64,000 bases of DNA from Actibacterium ureilyticum. Its GTDB lineage: Bacteria; Pseudomonadota; Alphaproteobacteria; Rhodobacterales; Rhodobacteraceae. Within the stretch, counting starts at the first letter, position 1, and each line of letters begins with the position of its first letter. The DNA lies in NCBI RefSeq assembly GCF_002285435.1, contig NZ_NSBT01000020.1, positions 62,001 through 126,000 of the forward strand, in the 5' to 3' direction. Positions 52,428 through 61,537 of this stretch are shown here, one piece after another. The notes below the pieces were generated by a model. That model did not search any database, was not told the DNA's origin, and saw only the letters and a list, made by a program, of their open reading frames with translations. The position numbers and the translations under genes are program-made.

Positions 52428-53296
52428 CGGATCGCCCCACGCCAAAGCGCCCAGAGCCACCACCCCGCCACGATCAGCAGCCCGACATAGCTGAGGTAAT
52501 CGCGCAGGCCGGGTGGGTGTTCGTGATAGCTGGAGACCGCGATCTGGTCGGGGCTGGTGAACCGCCCGCGGACCGATACTGTGGCCGGTCCCGCAGGCAG
52601 CGTGCCGGACAGGCGCAATCGTTCCCCCGTCCAGGCGCTCAGGTGTTCGTCCGCTGCAAGCGTGTTCCGGTCGATTTCGATCAACTGTCCAGTCCGGGTT
52701 TCCGGATGGGCCAGCGTCCTGACGAAATGCAGATCGGCCCGCTCGACCGCTGGCATGAACCCAAGCGGCAGCGCCAGATAGGCCAGCAGCACCAGCGCCG
52801 CCGAACCCGGGCGCGCGGGGCGGGGCGCAGACACAGGCCGCTCGCGGATAAAGGCGCGGATGGCATAGACCGCGCCCAGACCCGAAAGCGCCCATGTCAT
52901 CGCATCCTCGGGCCAGTACCAGCCCAGGTTCAGCAGGTGCCAGTCGAACGGCGCGAACAGGACCACGCCATTGGCCCATTTCGTTTGCGTGGCGTCCAGA
53001 AACAGGTGCAGCAACGCCCCAAGCGCCAGGATCTGGAACGTGCGCCAGGGCGCGCGCGACAGCAGCGCCAGCGACACAGCCAGAGCCAACGTGATGAACA
53101 GGCTGCTTTGCGCGATGGCATAGGCGCGGATGTCGATGGCCCAGGTGTCGGGCGTCACAGCCCGTGCCAGCCGCTGCCCGATCCAGGGCAGGTCGGGCAA
53201 CACGCACCCGGCCCAGATCCATTTCAGATCCGCACCGCGCAACAGCCCGCGCGTGGCCAGGGCATTCACCCCCAGATGGGCCAGTGTGTTCGGCAT
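52424..53296 (-). CDS. DUF457/YdjM-type membrane-bound metal-dependent hydrolase
   Basis: A 290-residue protein starting MPNTLAHLGVNALATRGLL, the conserved N-terminus of the LexA-regulated YdjM/DUF457 family. Its His and Asp residues (AHLG, CVLPDLPW, LLHLFLDATQ) form the presumed metal site. It has about five hydrophobic helices and a C-terminal periplasmic beta-rich part (residues about 190-270). Its physiological role is unknown. Its stop codon shares CTAG with the convergent acyltransferase gene. It is followed 64 bases downstream by the rmlA stop, so it lies after rather than in the rhamnose operon's direction of entry. Confidence 0.8.
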   Translation of the reverse strand: MPNTLAHLGVNALATRGLLRGADLKWIWAGCVLPDLPWIGQRLARAVTPDTWAIDIRAYAIAQSSLFITLALAVSLALLSRAPWRTFQILALGALLHLFLDATQTKWANGVVLFAPFDWHLLNLGWYWPEDAMTWALSGLGAVYAIRAFIRERPVSAPRPARPGSAALVLLAYLALPLGFMPAVERADLHFVRTLAHPETRTGQLIEIDRNTLAADEHLSAWTGERLRLSGTLPAGPATVSVRGRFTSPDQIAVSSYHEHPPGLRDYLSYVGLLIVAGWWLWALWRGAIR

Positions 53297-53360
53297 GGTC
53301 CGCCCCCGTTCCCTGATCCGCATCCTATACCGACGGGCGGGCAGAGTCTCGGGGGCTGGC

Positions 53361-54236
53361 TTATTCGCGCAGCAATCCGGTCAGGTATTGGCCATAGCGG
53401 TTCTTGCGGAACAGCTCGGCCCGGGCGCGCAGCTGGTCGGCGTCGATCCAGCCCATTTCAAAGGCGATCTCTTCCGGGCAGCCCGATTGCATCCCTTGCC
53501 GGGTTTCCAGTGTGCGCACGAAATTGCCCGCATCCAGCAGGCTGGCATGGGTGCCGGTATCCAGCCAGGCAAAGCCGCGCCCCATGCGTTCGACCGACAG
53601 GCTGCCTTCGTGCAGGTACATCTCCAGAAGGGTCGTGATTTCCAGCTCGCCCCGTGCCGATGGCTGCACCTGGCGGGCACGCTCGGGCGCCTTGCCGTCC
53701 AGAAAGTACAGCCCCGTGACCGCATAGTTCGACGGCGGCACCTCGGGCTTTTCGATGATCGACGTAGCCTCGTTCCTGTCGTTGAAGGCAACCACGCCAT
53801 AGCGTTCGGGATCGGCCACGTGATAGCCGAAGACCGTGCCGCCCTGAGGTTTCGCATCGGCGCGCTGCAACAGCACCGGCAGCCCGTGGCCGAAGAAGAT
53901 GTTGTCGCCCAGCACCATCGCCGAGGGCGCGCCGTCCAGAAAATCCTCGGCCAGGATATAAGCCTGCGCCAGCCCGTCGGGCGAGGGCTGCACGATCCAG
54001 GTGAACTCGATCCCCCATTGCGTGCCATCCCCCAGCAGGCGCTGGAACTGGGACTGATCCTCGGGCGTGGTGATGATCGCGATCTCGCGGATGCCCGACA
54101 GCATCAGCACGGTGATCGGGTAATAGATCATCGGCTTGTCATAGATCGGCATCAGCTGCTTCGACACGCCCATGGTGATGGGGTAAAGCCGCGTGCCCGA
54201 TCCGCCCGCCAGAATGATGCCCTTGCGTTCCGTCAT
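53361..54236 (-). CDS. rfbA: Glucose-1-phosphate thymidylyltransferase
   Basis: First enzyme of dTDP-L-rhamnose synthesis: dTTP + glucose-1-phosphate to dTDP-glucose. A 291-residue protein with the nucleotidyl-transfer loop ILAGGSGTRLYPIT, then SKQLMPIYDKPMIYYP, GDNIFFGHGL, GFAWLDTGTH and the C-terminal GWID. The ATG overlaps the rfbD stop (ATGA), so it is the last gene of the rfbCBDA operon. Length is normal for the family. Confidence 0.96.
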   Translation of the reverse strand: MTERKGIILAGGSGTRLYPITMGVSKQLMPIYDKPMIYYPITVLMLSGIREIAIITTPEDQSQFQRLLGDGTQWGIEFTWIVQPSPDGLAQAYILAEDFLDGAPSAMVLGDNIFFGHGLPVLLQRADAKPQGGTVFGYHVADPERYGVVAFNDRNEATSIIEKPEVPPSNYAVTGLYFLDGKAPERARQVQPSARGELEITTLLEMYLHEGSLSVERMGRGFAWLDTGTHASLLDAGNFVRTLETRQGMQSGCPEEIAFEMGWIDADQLRARAELFRKNRYGQYLTGLLRE

Positions 54237-55087
54237 GCCAGTTGATCCAGTTCTGTCAGTATCTCGGTCAGGCCGACACGCCAGTCGGGACGGGCGATGC
54301 CATAGTCGCGCAGCAGATCGTCGCAATCCATTCGCGAATTGGGCGGGCGCGTGGCCGGGGTGGGATAGGCCGATGTGGGAATGTCGGTCACGGCCACATC
54401 GCGGCCCGCCTGCGCAAAGATCTCGCGCGCGAAATCGGCCCAGCTGACATCGGGCGCGCCGGAAAAATGGTAAACCCCGCTGGGCCCGTCGCCCGAAATC
54501 ATCTGTGCCGCCATCCGCAGCAGCGCATCGGCAATCGCGGCCGCCGGGGTGGGGCCGCCCACCTGGTCGGCGACCACGGTCAGCGCATCGCGGGTTTCCG
54601 ACAGGCGCAGCATGGTCTTGACGAAATTGCTGCCATGGGCCGACACGACCCAGCTGGTCCGCAGGATCGCATGAGCCCCGCCCGCCGCGATGACGGCCTG
54701 TTCGCCGCTCAGCTTGCTGCGGCCATAGGCGCCCAGCGGTCCGGTGGGATCGCCCGGCTTCCAGGGCGCGCTGCCCTGACCGTCAAAGACGTAATCGGTC
54801 GACACGTGCAGGAACGGAATGTCCTGCGCGGCACAGGCGCGTGCCATCGCACCGGGGGCCGCGCCGTTGATGGTGGTGGCCAGCGCCTCTTCCTGCTCGG
54901 CGCGGTCGACGGCGGTATAGGCGGCGGCGTTGATCACCGCGGTCGGGTCATGCAGGCCGATCGCGGCGGCACAGGCGGCGGGGTCTGACAGGTCGGCCTC
55001 TGCCCGGCCCAGGAAACAGGCCTCGGGCGCAAGGCGTTGCAGTTCCTGCGCGACCTGGCCTGTCTTGCCAAAGACCAACAGGGTCAT
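54233..55087 (-). CDS. rfbD: dTDP-4-dehydrorhamnose reductase
   Basis: Last enzyme of dTDP-L-rhamnose synthesis; reduces dTDP-4-keto-L-rhamnose with NADPH. A 284-residue SDR with [14 protein letters not shown] (cofactor loop), [23 protein letters not shown] and YGRSKLSGE (YxxxK). It overlaps both rfbB and rfbA by 4 bases. The longer frame to 55138 lies inside rfbB and is rejected. Confidence 0.95.
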   Translation of the reverse strand: MTLLVFGKTGQVAQELQRLAPEACFLGRAEADLSDPAACAAAIGLHDPTAVINAAAYTAVDRAEQEEALATTINGAAPGAMARACAAQDIPFLHVSTDYVFDGQGSAPWKPGDPTGPLGAYGRSKLSGEQAVIAAGGAHAILRTSWVVSAHGSNFVKTMLRLSETRDALTVVADQVGGPTPAAAIADALLRMAAQMISGDGPSGVYHFSGAPDVSWADFAREIFAQAGRDVAVTDIPTSAYPTPATRPPNSRMDCDDLLRDYGIARPDWRVGLTEILTELDQLA

Positions 55088-56121
55088 GCCACCCCCAGCC
55101 GTTTGCCGACCCCGTCGCGTTCCAGCAGCGGGCGCCACCAGGCTTCGTTCGCCAGATACCAGTCGACGGTTTTGCGCAGGCCTTCCTCGACCGTGACGGA
55201 CGGGCGCCAGCCCAGTTCCTGCCGAATGCGCGTGGGGTCGATGGCATAGCGCTGGTCATGCCCCGGACGGTCGGTGACAAAGGTGATCTGATCGGCATAA
55301 GGCGCCGCGCCCGGCCGCAGGTCGTCCAGAATGGCGCAGATCGTGCGCACCAGGTCGATATTCTTCGCCTCGTTCTCGCCGCCGATATTATAGGTCCGCC
55401 CGATCTGGCCCTTTTCGACCACCGTCAGAAGCGCGTCGGCGTGATCCTCGACATACAGCCAGTCGCGAATGTTCGACCCGTCGCCATAGACCGGGATCGG
55501 CGCCCCGGCCAGCGCCTTGAGAATGACCACCGGGATCAGCTTTTCGGGGAAATGATAGGGGCCGTAATTGTTCGAACAGTTCGTCACCAGGATCGGCAGG
55601 CCATAGGTCTCGCCCCAGGCGCGGACCAGATGGTCGCTGGCGGCCTTGGACGCGGAATAGGGCGAGCGCGGATCATAGGGCGTGTCTTCGGTGAACATGC
55701 CGGTTTCGCCCAGGCTGCCATAAACCTCGTCGGTCGAGATATGGTGGAACCGGAACGTGTCGGGCTTGCCTTGGGCCGTCCAGTACGCGCGCGCGGCCTC
55801 CAGCATGTTATAGGTGCCGGTGACATTGGTTTCGATGAATGCGCCGGGCCCGTCGATGGACCGGTCCACATGGCTTTCGGCGGCCAGATGCATCACCAGA
55901 TCGGGCTTGTGCGTGGCAAAGATCCGGTCCAGCGCGCCCCGGTCACGGATATCGGCATGTTCGAACGCATAATCGGGGCTGCCCGACACCGGCGCCACAT
56001 TGTCCAGACAGGCGGCATAGGTCAGCGCATCGACATTCACCACCTGGCGCCCGCGCGTCACCGCCAGCCGCACCACGGCCGACCCGATAAAGCCCGCGCC
56101 GCCGGTCACAAGGATCTTCAT
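55084..56121 (-). CDS. rfbB: dTDP-glucose 4,6-dehydratase
   Basis: Second enzyme of dTDP-L-rhamnose synthesis. A 345-residue extended SDR with [44 protein letters not shown] (catalytic Thr-Asp-Glu), [15 protein letters not shown] (YxxxK) and [14 protein letters not shown]. It starts at the ATG overlapping the rfbC stop. The full length and all motifs indicate a working enzyme. Confidence 0.97.
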   Translation of the reverse strand: MKILVTGGAGFIGSAVVRLAVTRGRQVVNVDALTYAACLDNVAPVSGSPDYAFEHADIRDRGALDRIFATHKPDLVMHLAAESHVDRSIDGPGAFIETNVTGTYNMLEAARAYWTAQGKPDTFRFHHISTDEVYGSLGETGMFTEDTPYDPRSPYSASKAASDHLVRAWGETYGLPILVTNCSNNYGPYHFPEKLIPVVILKALAGAPIPVYGDGSNIRDWLYVEDHADALLTVVEKGQIGRTYNIGGENEAKNIDLVRTICAILDDLRPGAAPYADQITFVTDRPGHDQRYAIDPTRIRQELGWRPSVTVEEGLRKTVDWYLANEAWWRPLLERDGVGKRLGVA

Positions 56122-56714
56122 GCCGTGCCCTCCCACTCAAAGGGGCTGTCGAAATCATCGAAGCTCTGGGCCTTGGCGTCCTTGTCGGACAGGATCACAT
56201 CGCCCGCAGCGCCCCAATCGATGCCGCAACTGTCCCAGCGCACCGCGCCATCGCAGTCGGGGGCATAGTAATCGGTGCATTTGTAAACGATCTCGGTGTC
56301 CGGTTCGCGGGTGATGAACCCGTGCAGGAACCCGGCGGGGATCCAAAGCTGCTTGCCGTTTTCAAAGCTCAGCTCGATCCCGAACCATTGGCCATAGCTG
56401 GGCGAGCCCTTGCGCGCATCGACCGCCACGTCGAACAGCGCCCCGCGCCCGCAGCGCACCAGCTTGCCTTGGGCATGCGGCGGGGTCTGGAAGTGCAACC
56501 CGCGCACCGTGCCGACCTGAGACGACAGCGAATGGTTGTCCTGAACGAAATCGGCGTGGATGCCTGCGGCCTCCATCGCATTGCGGTTCCAGCTTTCCGA
56601 GAAAAACCCGCGATGGTCGCCGAAACGCTTGGGAATCAGGACCTTGAGATCCAGAAGCGGCGTGTCTTCTACTTGCAACGATCTCACCTCGCATTGCGCC
56701 CCTGTTGCGTCCAT
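56118..56714 (-). CDS. rfbC: dTDP-4-dehydrorhamnose 3,5-epimerase
   Basis: Third enzyme of dTDP-L-rhamnose synthesis; a cupin epimerase of 198 residues. Conserved segments are [33 protein letters not shown] (catalytic His), [21 protein letters not shown]-type and [10 protein letters not shown]. It is the first gene of the rfbCBDA operon, with a candidate operator 36 bases upstream of its ATG. The N-terminal 15 residues extend past the usual family start, so an internal start is possible. Confidence 0.95.
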   Translation of the reverse strand: MDATGAQCEVRSLQVEDTPLLDLKVLIPKRFGDHRGFFSESWNRNAMEAAGIHADFVQDNHSLSSQVGTVRGLHFQTPPHAQGKLVRCGRGALFDVAVDARKGSPSYGQWFGIELSFENGKQLWIPAGFLHGFITREPDTEIVYKCTDYYAPDCDGAVRWDSCGIDWGAAGDVILSDKDAKAQSFDDFDSPFEWEGTA

Positions 56715-56749
56715 AGCAATTCAGAACCGGGCTGTCACCATGGCCGATC

Positions 56750-56764
56750 TTGCAGTTGCAGCAT
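56750..56764 (+). promoter_or_regulatory. Candidate shared EPS operator upstream of rfbCBDA
   Basis: TTGCAGTTGCAGCAT, identical over 15 bases to the site at 43208, lies 35 bases before the rfbC ATG, where a regulator could overlap the promoter. It is in the 264-base spacer shared with the divergent nasT gene. Confidence 0.5.
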
Positions 56765-56978
56765 TTCGCACAGCCGTTGGGACCGGCAGCGGTCGATTGC
56801 GGGCCAAGCGTTGGGATCGAAAGCCTGACTTTGCGTGATTATATGGCTTTGTGCGTAATTATTGTGCGAAAAATATGTCATCTTGCCGGTTTGATGCAGT
56901 TTTACGCGGTGCTGCCGCTGCAAATCCCGATCCCGCTGCATAGGAGGGTGCGGGGGATTTAAACCGGGGCAAGGGCGC

Positions 56979-57563
56979 GTGGCGGATTCGCTGTCGATCA
57001 TCATCGTCGAGCAGGACAAGGTGCGGGCGCATGCCATTGTCGACACCTTGCTGGAAACCGGGCCGCACAAGATCCAGGTCCTGTCGGAAACCACGGGACT
57101 GGCCCGCAGCATCGCCGAGATCGACCCCGATATCGTGCTGATCGACATCGCCAACCCGTCGCGCGACATGCTCGAGGAACTGACGCTCGCGTCCAGCCCG
57201 CTGGAGCGCCCGGTGGCGCTTTTCGTCGACCGCAGCGATGATGGCCTGGCCCATGCCGCGATCGAGGCCGGCGTGTCGGCCTATGTCGTGGACGGGTTGC
57301 AGGCCACGCGGGTCAAGCCGGTGATGGATGCCGCCATCGCCCGGTTCCACATGTTCCAGCGCATGCGCACCGAACTGGCGGCGACGAAGCGCGCGCTTGA
57401 GGAACGCAAGATCATCGACCGGGCCAAGGGGATCCTGATGCGCGCGCGCGGGATCGACGAGGACGAGGCCTATGCGCTGATCCGCAAGACCGCGATGAGC
57501 CAGGGCCGCAAGCTGGCCGAGGTCGCGCAGGCCCTGGTGACCGCATCGGAGCTGCTGTCATGA
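56979..57563 (+). CDS. nasT: ANTAR-domain antiterminator
   Basis: A 194-residue RNA-binding regulator. The N-terminal half is receiver-like (IIIVEQDKVRAHAIV, then DIVLIDIANPSRDM with the aspartate kept). The C-terminal ANTAR domain has ERKIIDRAKGILMRARGIDEDEAYALIRKTAM. NasT binds paired hairpins in leader RNAs and prevents termination of nitrate-assimilation transcripts; NasS holds it inactive without nitrate. The GTG start follows AAGGG. It overlaps nasS by 4 bases and its likely target is the leader at 58736-58989. Confidence 0.93.
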   Translation: MADSLSIIIVEQDKVRAHAIVDTLLETGPHKIQVLSETTGLARSIAEIDPDIVLIDIANPSRDMLEELTLASSPLERPVALFVDRSDDGLAHAAIEAGVSAYVVDGLQATRVKPVMDAAIARFHMFQRMRTELAATKRALEERKIIDRAKGILMRARGIDEDEAYALIRKTAMSQGRKLAEVAQALVTASELLS

Positions 57564-58735
57564 GCACACGCCCCCTGTCTGTCGGCTTCATGCCGCTGGT
57601 CGATGCCGCGCCGATCATCGTTGCGCACGAGCTGGGCTTTGCCGAGGAAGAGGGGCTGGACCTGCGGCTGCAACGCGCGCCGTCCTGGTCGCTGTTGCGC
57701 GACCGGCTGGTGATGGGCGAGTCCGATGCCGCGCAGATGCTGTCGCCCGTGCCGGTGGCGATGGCGTTGGGGCTGGGCGGCGTATCGGTGGGGCTGGATG
57801 CGCTGTCGGTTCTGTCGGTCAATGGCAACGTGATCGGTGTATCGACGGCGGTGGCGCAACGATTGCGCGATGCCGGATACGTTCCGGATTTCCAGGATGC
57901 CGATGCCGCGGGGCGGGCGCTCAGCGCGTTGTCGGGGCCGCTGCGGGTGGGCGTGCCGTTCCCGTTTTCGATGCATGCCGAGCTGCTGGATTACTGGCTG
58001 TCGTCCTATCGCGACACGACCGACGGTCAGGTTCAGATCCGGACCGTTCCGCCGCCCCTGATGGCCGATGCGATTGCCGCGGACGAGATCGACGCGTTCT
58101 GCGTCGGCGAGCCCTGGGGATCGAAGACGGTCGAGAATGGCGATGGCGAGCTGTTGTTGCCCGGCGCCGCGATCTGGCAATTCGCGCCGGAAAAGGTTCT
58201 GGCCGCGCGCAGTGACTGGGTCACGGCCAACCCTGATCTGACCGCGCGGCTGCTGCGGTCGGTCTGGAAGGCGGCGCTGTGGCTCAGCCGCAAGGACAAG
58301 CAATCCACCGTGGCCGAGATTCTGAGCTGGCCGGAATATCTGGGCGTCCCGGTCGAGATGATCGAGCGCGCGCTGAGCGGTCGGATCCTGTTCAACCCGC
58401 GCGGCGAGATCCGGAAAGTGCCGCAGATGCTGGAATTCCACGCCGGCGCCGCGACCTTCCCCTGGCGGTCCCAGGCTGCCTGGATCGCCTATCGTCTGGC
58501 GCGGCGTTACGGCATCGACCCACAAGAGGCGATCGCCAAGGCCGCACCGGTTTTTCGCAGCGATATCTACCGCGAGGTGCTGGGGCCGATGGGCGCCGAT
58601 CAGCCCGGCGCGTCAGAGAAGATCGAGGGCTCTTTGCAGGTTCCGACCCCTGTCGCGTCGGATCGGGGCGGGCTGATTCTGGGTCCCGACGCGTTTTTCG
58701 ACGGCGCGATTTTTGACCCATCCGAGATTTTTTGA
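57560..58735 (+). CDS. nasS: Cytoplasmic nitrate sensor of the NrtA/CmpA fold
   Basis: A 391-residue NrtA-like protein that starts directly at the fold (MSTRPLSVGFMPLVDAAPIIVAHE) with no signal peptide, as expected of NasS. Ligand-fold segments are VGVPFPFSMHAELLDYWL, DAFCVGEPWGSKTV and VLAARSDWVTANPDL. In the absence of nitrate, NasS binds and blocks NasT; nitrate releases it. The ATGA overlap with nasT favours equal synthesis of the two partners. A related periplasmic protein (NrtA) is encoded at 58990. Confidence 0.92.
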   Translation: MSTRPLSVGFMPLVDAAPIIVAHELGFAEEEGLDLRLQRAPSWSLLRDRLVMGESDAAQMLSPVPVAMALGLGGVSVGLDALSVLSVNGNVIGVSTAVAQRLRDAGYVPDFQDADAAGRALSALSGPLRVGVPFPFSMHAELLDYWLSSYRDTTDGQVQIRTVPPPLMADAIAADEIDAFCVGEPWGSKTVENGDGELLLPGAAIWQFAPEKVLAARSDWVTANPDLTARLLRSVWKAALWLSRKDKQSTVAEILSWPEYLGVPVEMIERALSGRILFNPRGEIRKVPQMLEFHAGAATFPWRSQAAWIAYRLARRYGIDPQEAIAKAAPVFRSDIYREVLGPMGADQPGASEKIEGSLQVPTPVASDRGGLILGPDAFFDGAIFDPSEIF

Positions 58736-58989
58736 CTAAAAAATGAACACTGACATGCTGCGTCGCGGCGACGGAGGATGAATCCGGTACGTGTTTAGCG
58801 TTCGCGCTTGTTCCAATCATCGTAGGGCGGCTAATCAAGACAAATCAGGGGCAATGGCGTCCCTACGACATCTCTCCCCCATGATGCGGGGATCCGAGCA
58901 TAGCCGCTCGACCGACTGCGAAAGCAGATATGGTCGGCGGCTTTTTTGTTTTTATCCAGCCCTTCGGGCCAGAGACAAAGGAAGATGGA
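58736..58989 (+). promoter_or_regulatory. Structured nitrate leader, likely NasT target
   Basis: A 254-base leader between nasS and nrtA. It holds AGCG-TTCG-CGCT (58799-58809 area), a long hairpin with perfect 8-base arms TCGTAGGG and CCCTACGA (about 58820-58868), a CCCC/GGGG hairpin with ATGATG in its loop region (58877-58892), and a terminator (58902-58947). This series of hairpins before a terminator is the usual layout for ANTAR-controlled antitermination. The exact A1/G4 hexaloops were not assigned with certainty. Confidence 0.7.
58902..58947 (+). terminator. Leader terminator (attenuator) before nrtA
   Basis: AGCCGC-CGACC pairs with GGTCG-GCGGCT (one bulged T), enclosing a smaller CTGC-GAAA-GCAG hairpin, and ends in six T. 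It would stop transcription before nrtA unless an antiterminator acts; NasT, encoded just upstream, is the obvious candidate. Confidence 0.88.
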
Positions 58990-60357
58990 ATGAAATCTCT
59001 GACTGCATTGTTCGCTGCAACCACCCTGCTGGCATCGCCTGTCGCCGCCGAGCTTCTCGACGTTGAAAAAGACGAGCTGACCTTTGGCTTCATCAAGCTG
59101 ACCGACATGGCACCGCTGGCCGTGGCCTATGAGAATGGCTATTTCGAGGACGAAGGCCTGTTCGTCACGCTGGAAGCACAGGCGAACTGGAAGGTTCTGC
59201 TGGACGGCGTGATCGACGGCCAGCTGGATGGCGCGCATATGCTGGCCGGCCAGCCGCTGGCCGCCACCATCGGTTTCGGCACCGAAGCCCACATCATCAC
59301 CCCTTTCTCGATGGACCTGAACGGCAACGGCATCACCGTGTCGAACGAGATCTGGGAGCAGATGAAGCCCCACGTGCCGCTGATGGACGATGGCCGCCCG
59401 CAGCACCCGATTTCCGCCGCCTCGCTGAAGCCGGTGGTCGAAGCCTATGCCGCCGAGGGCAAGCCGTTCAACATGGGCATGGTCTTCCCCGTGTCGACCC
59501 ACAACTATGAACTGCGTTACTGGCTGGCCGCCGGTGGGCTGGAGCCGGGCTTTTACAGCCCCGAAAACATCACCGGCCAGATCGGTGCCGATGTTCTGCT
59601 GTCGGTGACCCCGCCGCCGCAGATGCCCGCCACGATGGAAGCCGGCACGATCTATGGCTATTGCGTGGGCGAGCCGTGGAACCAGCAGGCGGTGTTCAAG
59701 GGCATCGGCGTTCCGGTCATCACCGATTATGAGCTGTGGAAGAACAACCCCGAAAAGGTGTTCGGCCTGAGCGCGAAGTTCCAGGAAGAAAACCCCAACA
59801 CAACCATCGCCATCACCAAGGCACTGATCCGCGCCGCGATGTGGCTGGACGAGAACGAGAACGCCAACCGCCCCGAAGCGGTCGAGATCCTGAGCCGTTC
59901 GGAATATGTGGGTGCCGATTACGAAGTAATCGCGAACTCGATGACCGGCACGTTCGAATACGAAAAGGGCGACAAGCGTGAAGTGCCCGATTTCAACGTG
60001 TTCTTCCGCTATAACGCGACCTATCCGTTCTATTCCGACGCCGTCTGGTACCTGACCCAGATGCGCCGCTGGGGCCAGATCGCAGAAGCCAAGCCCGACA
60101 GCTGGTATGACGAGGTCGCCAAGTCGGTCTATAAGCCGGAAATCTATCTGGAAGCCGCCCGTCACCTGGTCGACGAAGGCCTGGCGAACGAGGCCGACTT
60201 CCCCTGGGACAGCGACGGCTACAAGGCGCCGACCCCAGCCGAGGATATCATCGACGGCATCGCCTATGACGGCAAGACGCCCAACGCCTATCTGGAAAGC
60301 CTGCCGATCGGCCTGAAGGGCGACCAGAAGGTCGTCGGTAACGAAATCCAGGGTTAA
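58990..60357 (+). CDS. nrtA: Nitrate ABC transporter substrate-binding protein
   Basis: A 455-residue periplasmic protein with signal peptide [20 protein letters not shown]. Fold motifs parallel Nas[53 protein letters not shown]. It binds nitrate (or nitrite) and delivers it to the NrtB permease. The ATG at 58990 follows AAAGGAAG; the frame open from 58930 overlaps the terminator and is rejected. It is the first gene controlled by the leader. Confidence 0.93.
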   Translation: MKSLTALFAATTLLASPVAAELLDVEKDELTFGFIKLTDMAPLAVAYENGYFEDEGLFVTLEAQANWKVLLDGVIDGQLDGAHMLAGQPLAATIGFGTEAHIITPFSMDLNGNGITVSNEIWEQMKPHVPLMDDGRPQHPISAASLKPVVEAYAAEGKPFNMGMVFPVSTHNYELRYWLAAGGLEPGFYSPENITGQIGADVLLSVTPPPQMPATMEAGTIYGYCVGEPWNQQAVFKGIGVPVITDYELWKNNPEKVFGLSAKFQEENPNTTIAITKALIRAAMWLDENENANRPEAVEILSRSEYVGADYEVIANSMTGTFEYEKGDKREVPDFNVFFRYNATYPFYSDAVWYLTQMRRWGQIAEAKPDSWYDEVAKSVYKPEIYLEAARHLVDEGLANEADFPWDSDGYKAPTPAEDIIDGIAYDGKTPNAYLESLPIGLKGDQKVVGNEIQG

Positions 60358-60408
60358 CGCCCGAGGATGTCCCCCTTTCCCGTGATGTCTTTCGCACGCA
60401 TCCCGGGG

Positions 60409-60425
60409 GAGGGGCCGCTCCCCTC
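60409..60425 (+). other. Intercistronic hairpin between nrtA and nrtB
   Basis: GAGGGG-CCGCT-CCCCTC forms a perfect 6-base stem in the 89-base gap. Such hairpins after binding-protein genes often protect the upstream message and lower downstream expression, giving excess binding protein over permease. There is no T run, so transcription should continue. Confidence 0.55.
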
Positions 60426-60446
60426 ATATCCACAGGACAGCTTGTT

Positions 60447-61532
60447 ATGACAGCCATCGACCCGGATACCCTGAAAGCCGACGCGGACAAGGAAGCCCGC
60501 CGCGCCCGTCTTTTCACCCGCATCAACAAGGCAGACGCCTGGTTCCAGGTTCTTGGCCTGAGCTGGATGACGCCGATCCTGAAAGCCGTCGCCGGTGACA
60601 ACCCGCAAGCACAGATGAAAGAGATCTGGCGCCTGCTTGGTGTGCCGCTGCTGGCGATTGCGGGGTTCCTGTTCGTCTGGGCCACGCTGGCGCCGACGGT
60701 CCAGACCTCGCTGGGGGCGATCCCCGGGCCGACCCAGGTCTGGGAGCAGGTCGGAAACCTGCATGCCGACCATATCCGCGAGCGCGACAAAGAGGTCGCC
60801 TTCTACGAGCGGCAGGACGCCCGCAACGCCAAGCTGATCGAGGCCGGCAATGCCGACAAGGTCAAGGAACGCACCTATACCGGCAAGCCGACCTATTACG
60901 ATCAGATCTGGACCTCGATCAAAACCGTGTTCTTCGGCTTTCTGATCGGATCGGCCATCGCGATCCCGCTGGGAATTCTGGGCGGCCTGTCGCCCACGGC
61001 GAATGCCGCGATGAACCCGCTGATCCAGATCTTCAAGCCGGTCTCGCCGCTGGCCTGGCTGCCGATCGTGACCATGGTGGTTTCGGCCGTCTATGTGACC
61101 AATGACGGGCTGTTTTCGAAATCTTTCCTGAACTCGGCCATCACGGTGACGCTGTGTTCGCTGTGGCCCACGCTGATCAACACCGCGCTGGGTGTCAGCA
61201 GCATCGACAAGGATCTGGTGAACGTGTCCAAGGTTCTGAAGATGAACACCTGGACCAAGATCACCAAGCTGGTCCTGCCGTCCGCGCTGCCGCTGATCTT
61301 CACCGGTCTGCGCCTGTCGCTTGGTGTGGGCTGGATGGTGCTGATCGCCGCCGAAATGCTGGCGCAGAACCCCGGCCTGGGCAAGTTCGTGTGGGATGAG
61401 TTCCAGAACGGCTCCAGCCAGTCGCTGGCCAAGATCATGGTGGCGGTCTTTACCATCGGGATCATCGGCTTCCTGCTGGACCGCCTGATGTTCGCCATCC
61501 AGTCGCTCTTCACCTTCTCGAGCACACGGTGA
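60447..61532 (+). CDS. nrtB: Nitrate ABC transporter permease
   Basis: A 361-residue inner-membrane protein of the NrtB/SsuC/TauC group. After a charged cytoplasmic lead and one helix (LLGVPLLAIAGFLFVWATL) there is a polar periplasmic stretch (about residues 105-150). The transport domain has a LGVSSIDKDLVNVSKVLKM region that fits the ATPase-contact loop and a LRLSLGVGWMVLIAAEML signature. It works with NrtA and the fused ATPase at 61538, whose GTG/ATG starts overlap or follow its stop within 10 bases. Confidence 0.93.
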   Translation: MTAIDPDTLKADADKEARRARLFTRINKADAWFQVLGLSWMTPILKAVAGDNPQAQMKEIWRLLGVPLLAIAGFLFVWATLAPTVQTSLGAIPGPTQVWEQVGNLHADHIRERDKEVAFYERQDARNAKLIEAGNADKVKERTYTGKPTYYDQIWTSIKTVFFGFLIGSAIAIPLGILGGLSPTANAAMNPLIQIFKPVSPLAWLPIVTMVVSAVYVTNDGLFSKSFLNSAITVTLCSLWPTLINTALGVSSIDKDLVNVSKVLKMNTWTKITKLVLPSALPLIFTGLRLSLGVGWMVLIAAEMLAQNPGLGKFVWDEFQNGSSQSLAKIMVAVFTIGIIGFLLDRLMFAIQSLFTFSSTR

Positions 61533-61537
61533 GCGCC

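Noticed and set aside
58930-58989. N-terminal extension of NrtA by 20 codons
   Set aside because: It would start inside the leader terminator and place a non-signal sequence before an obvious signal peptide at 58990.
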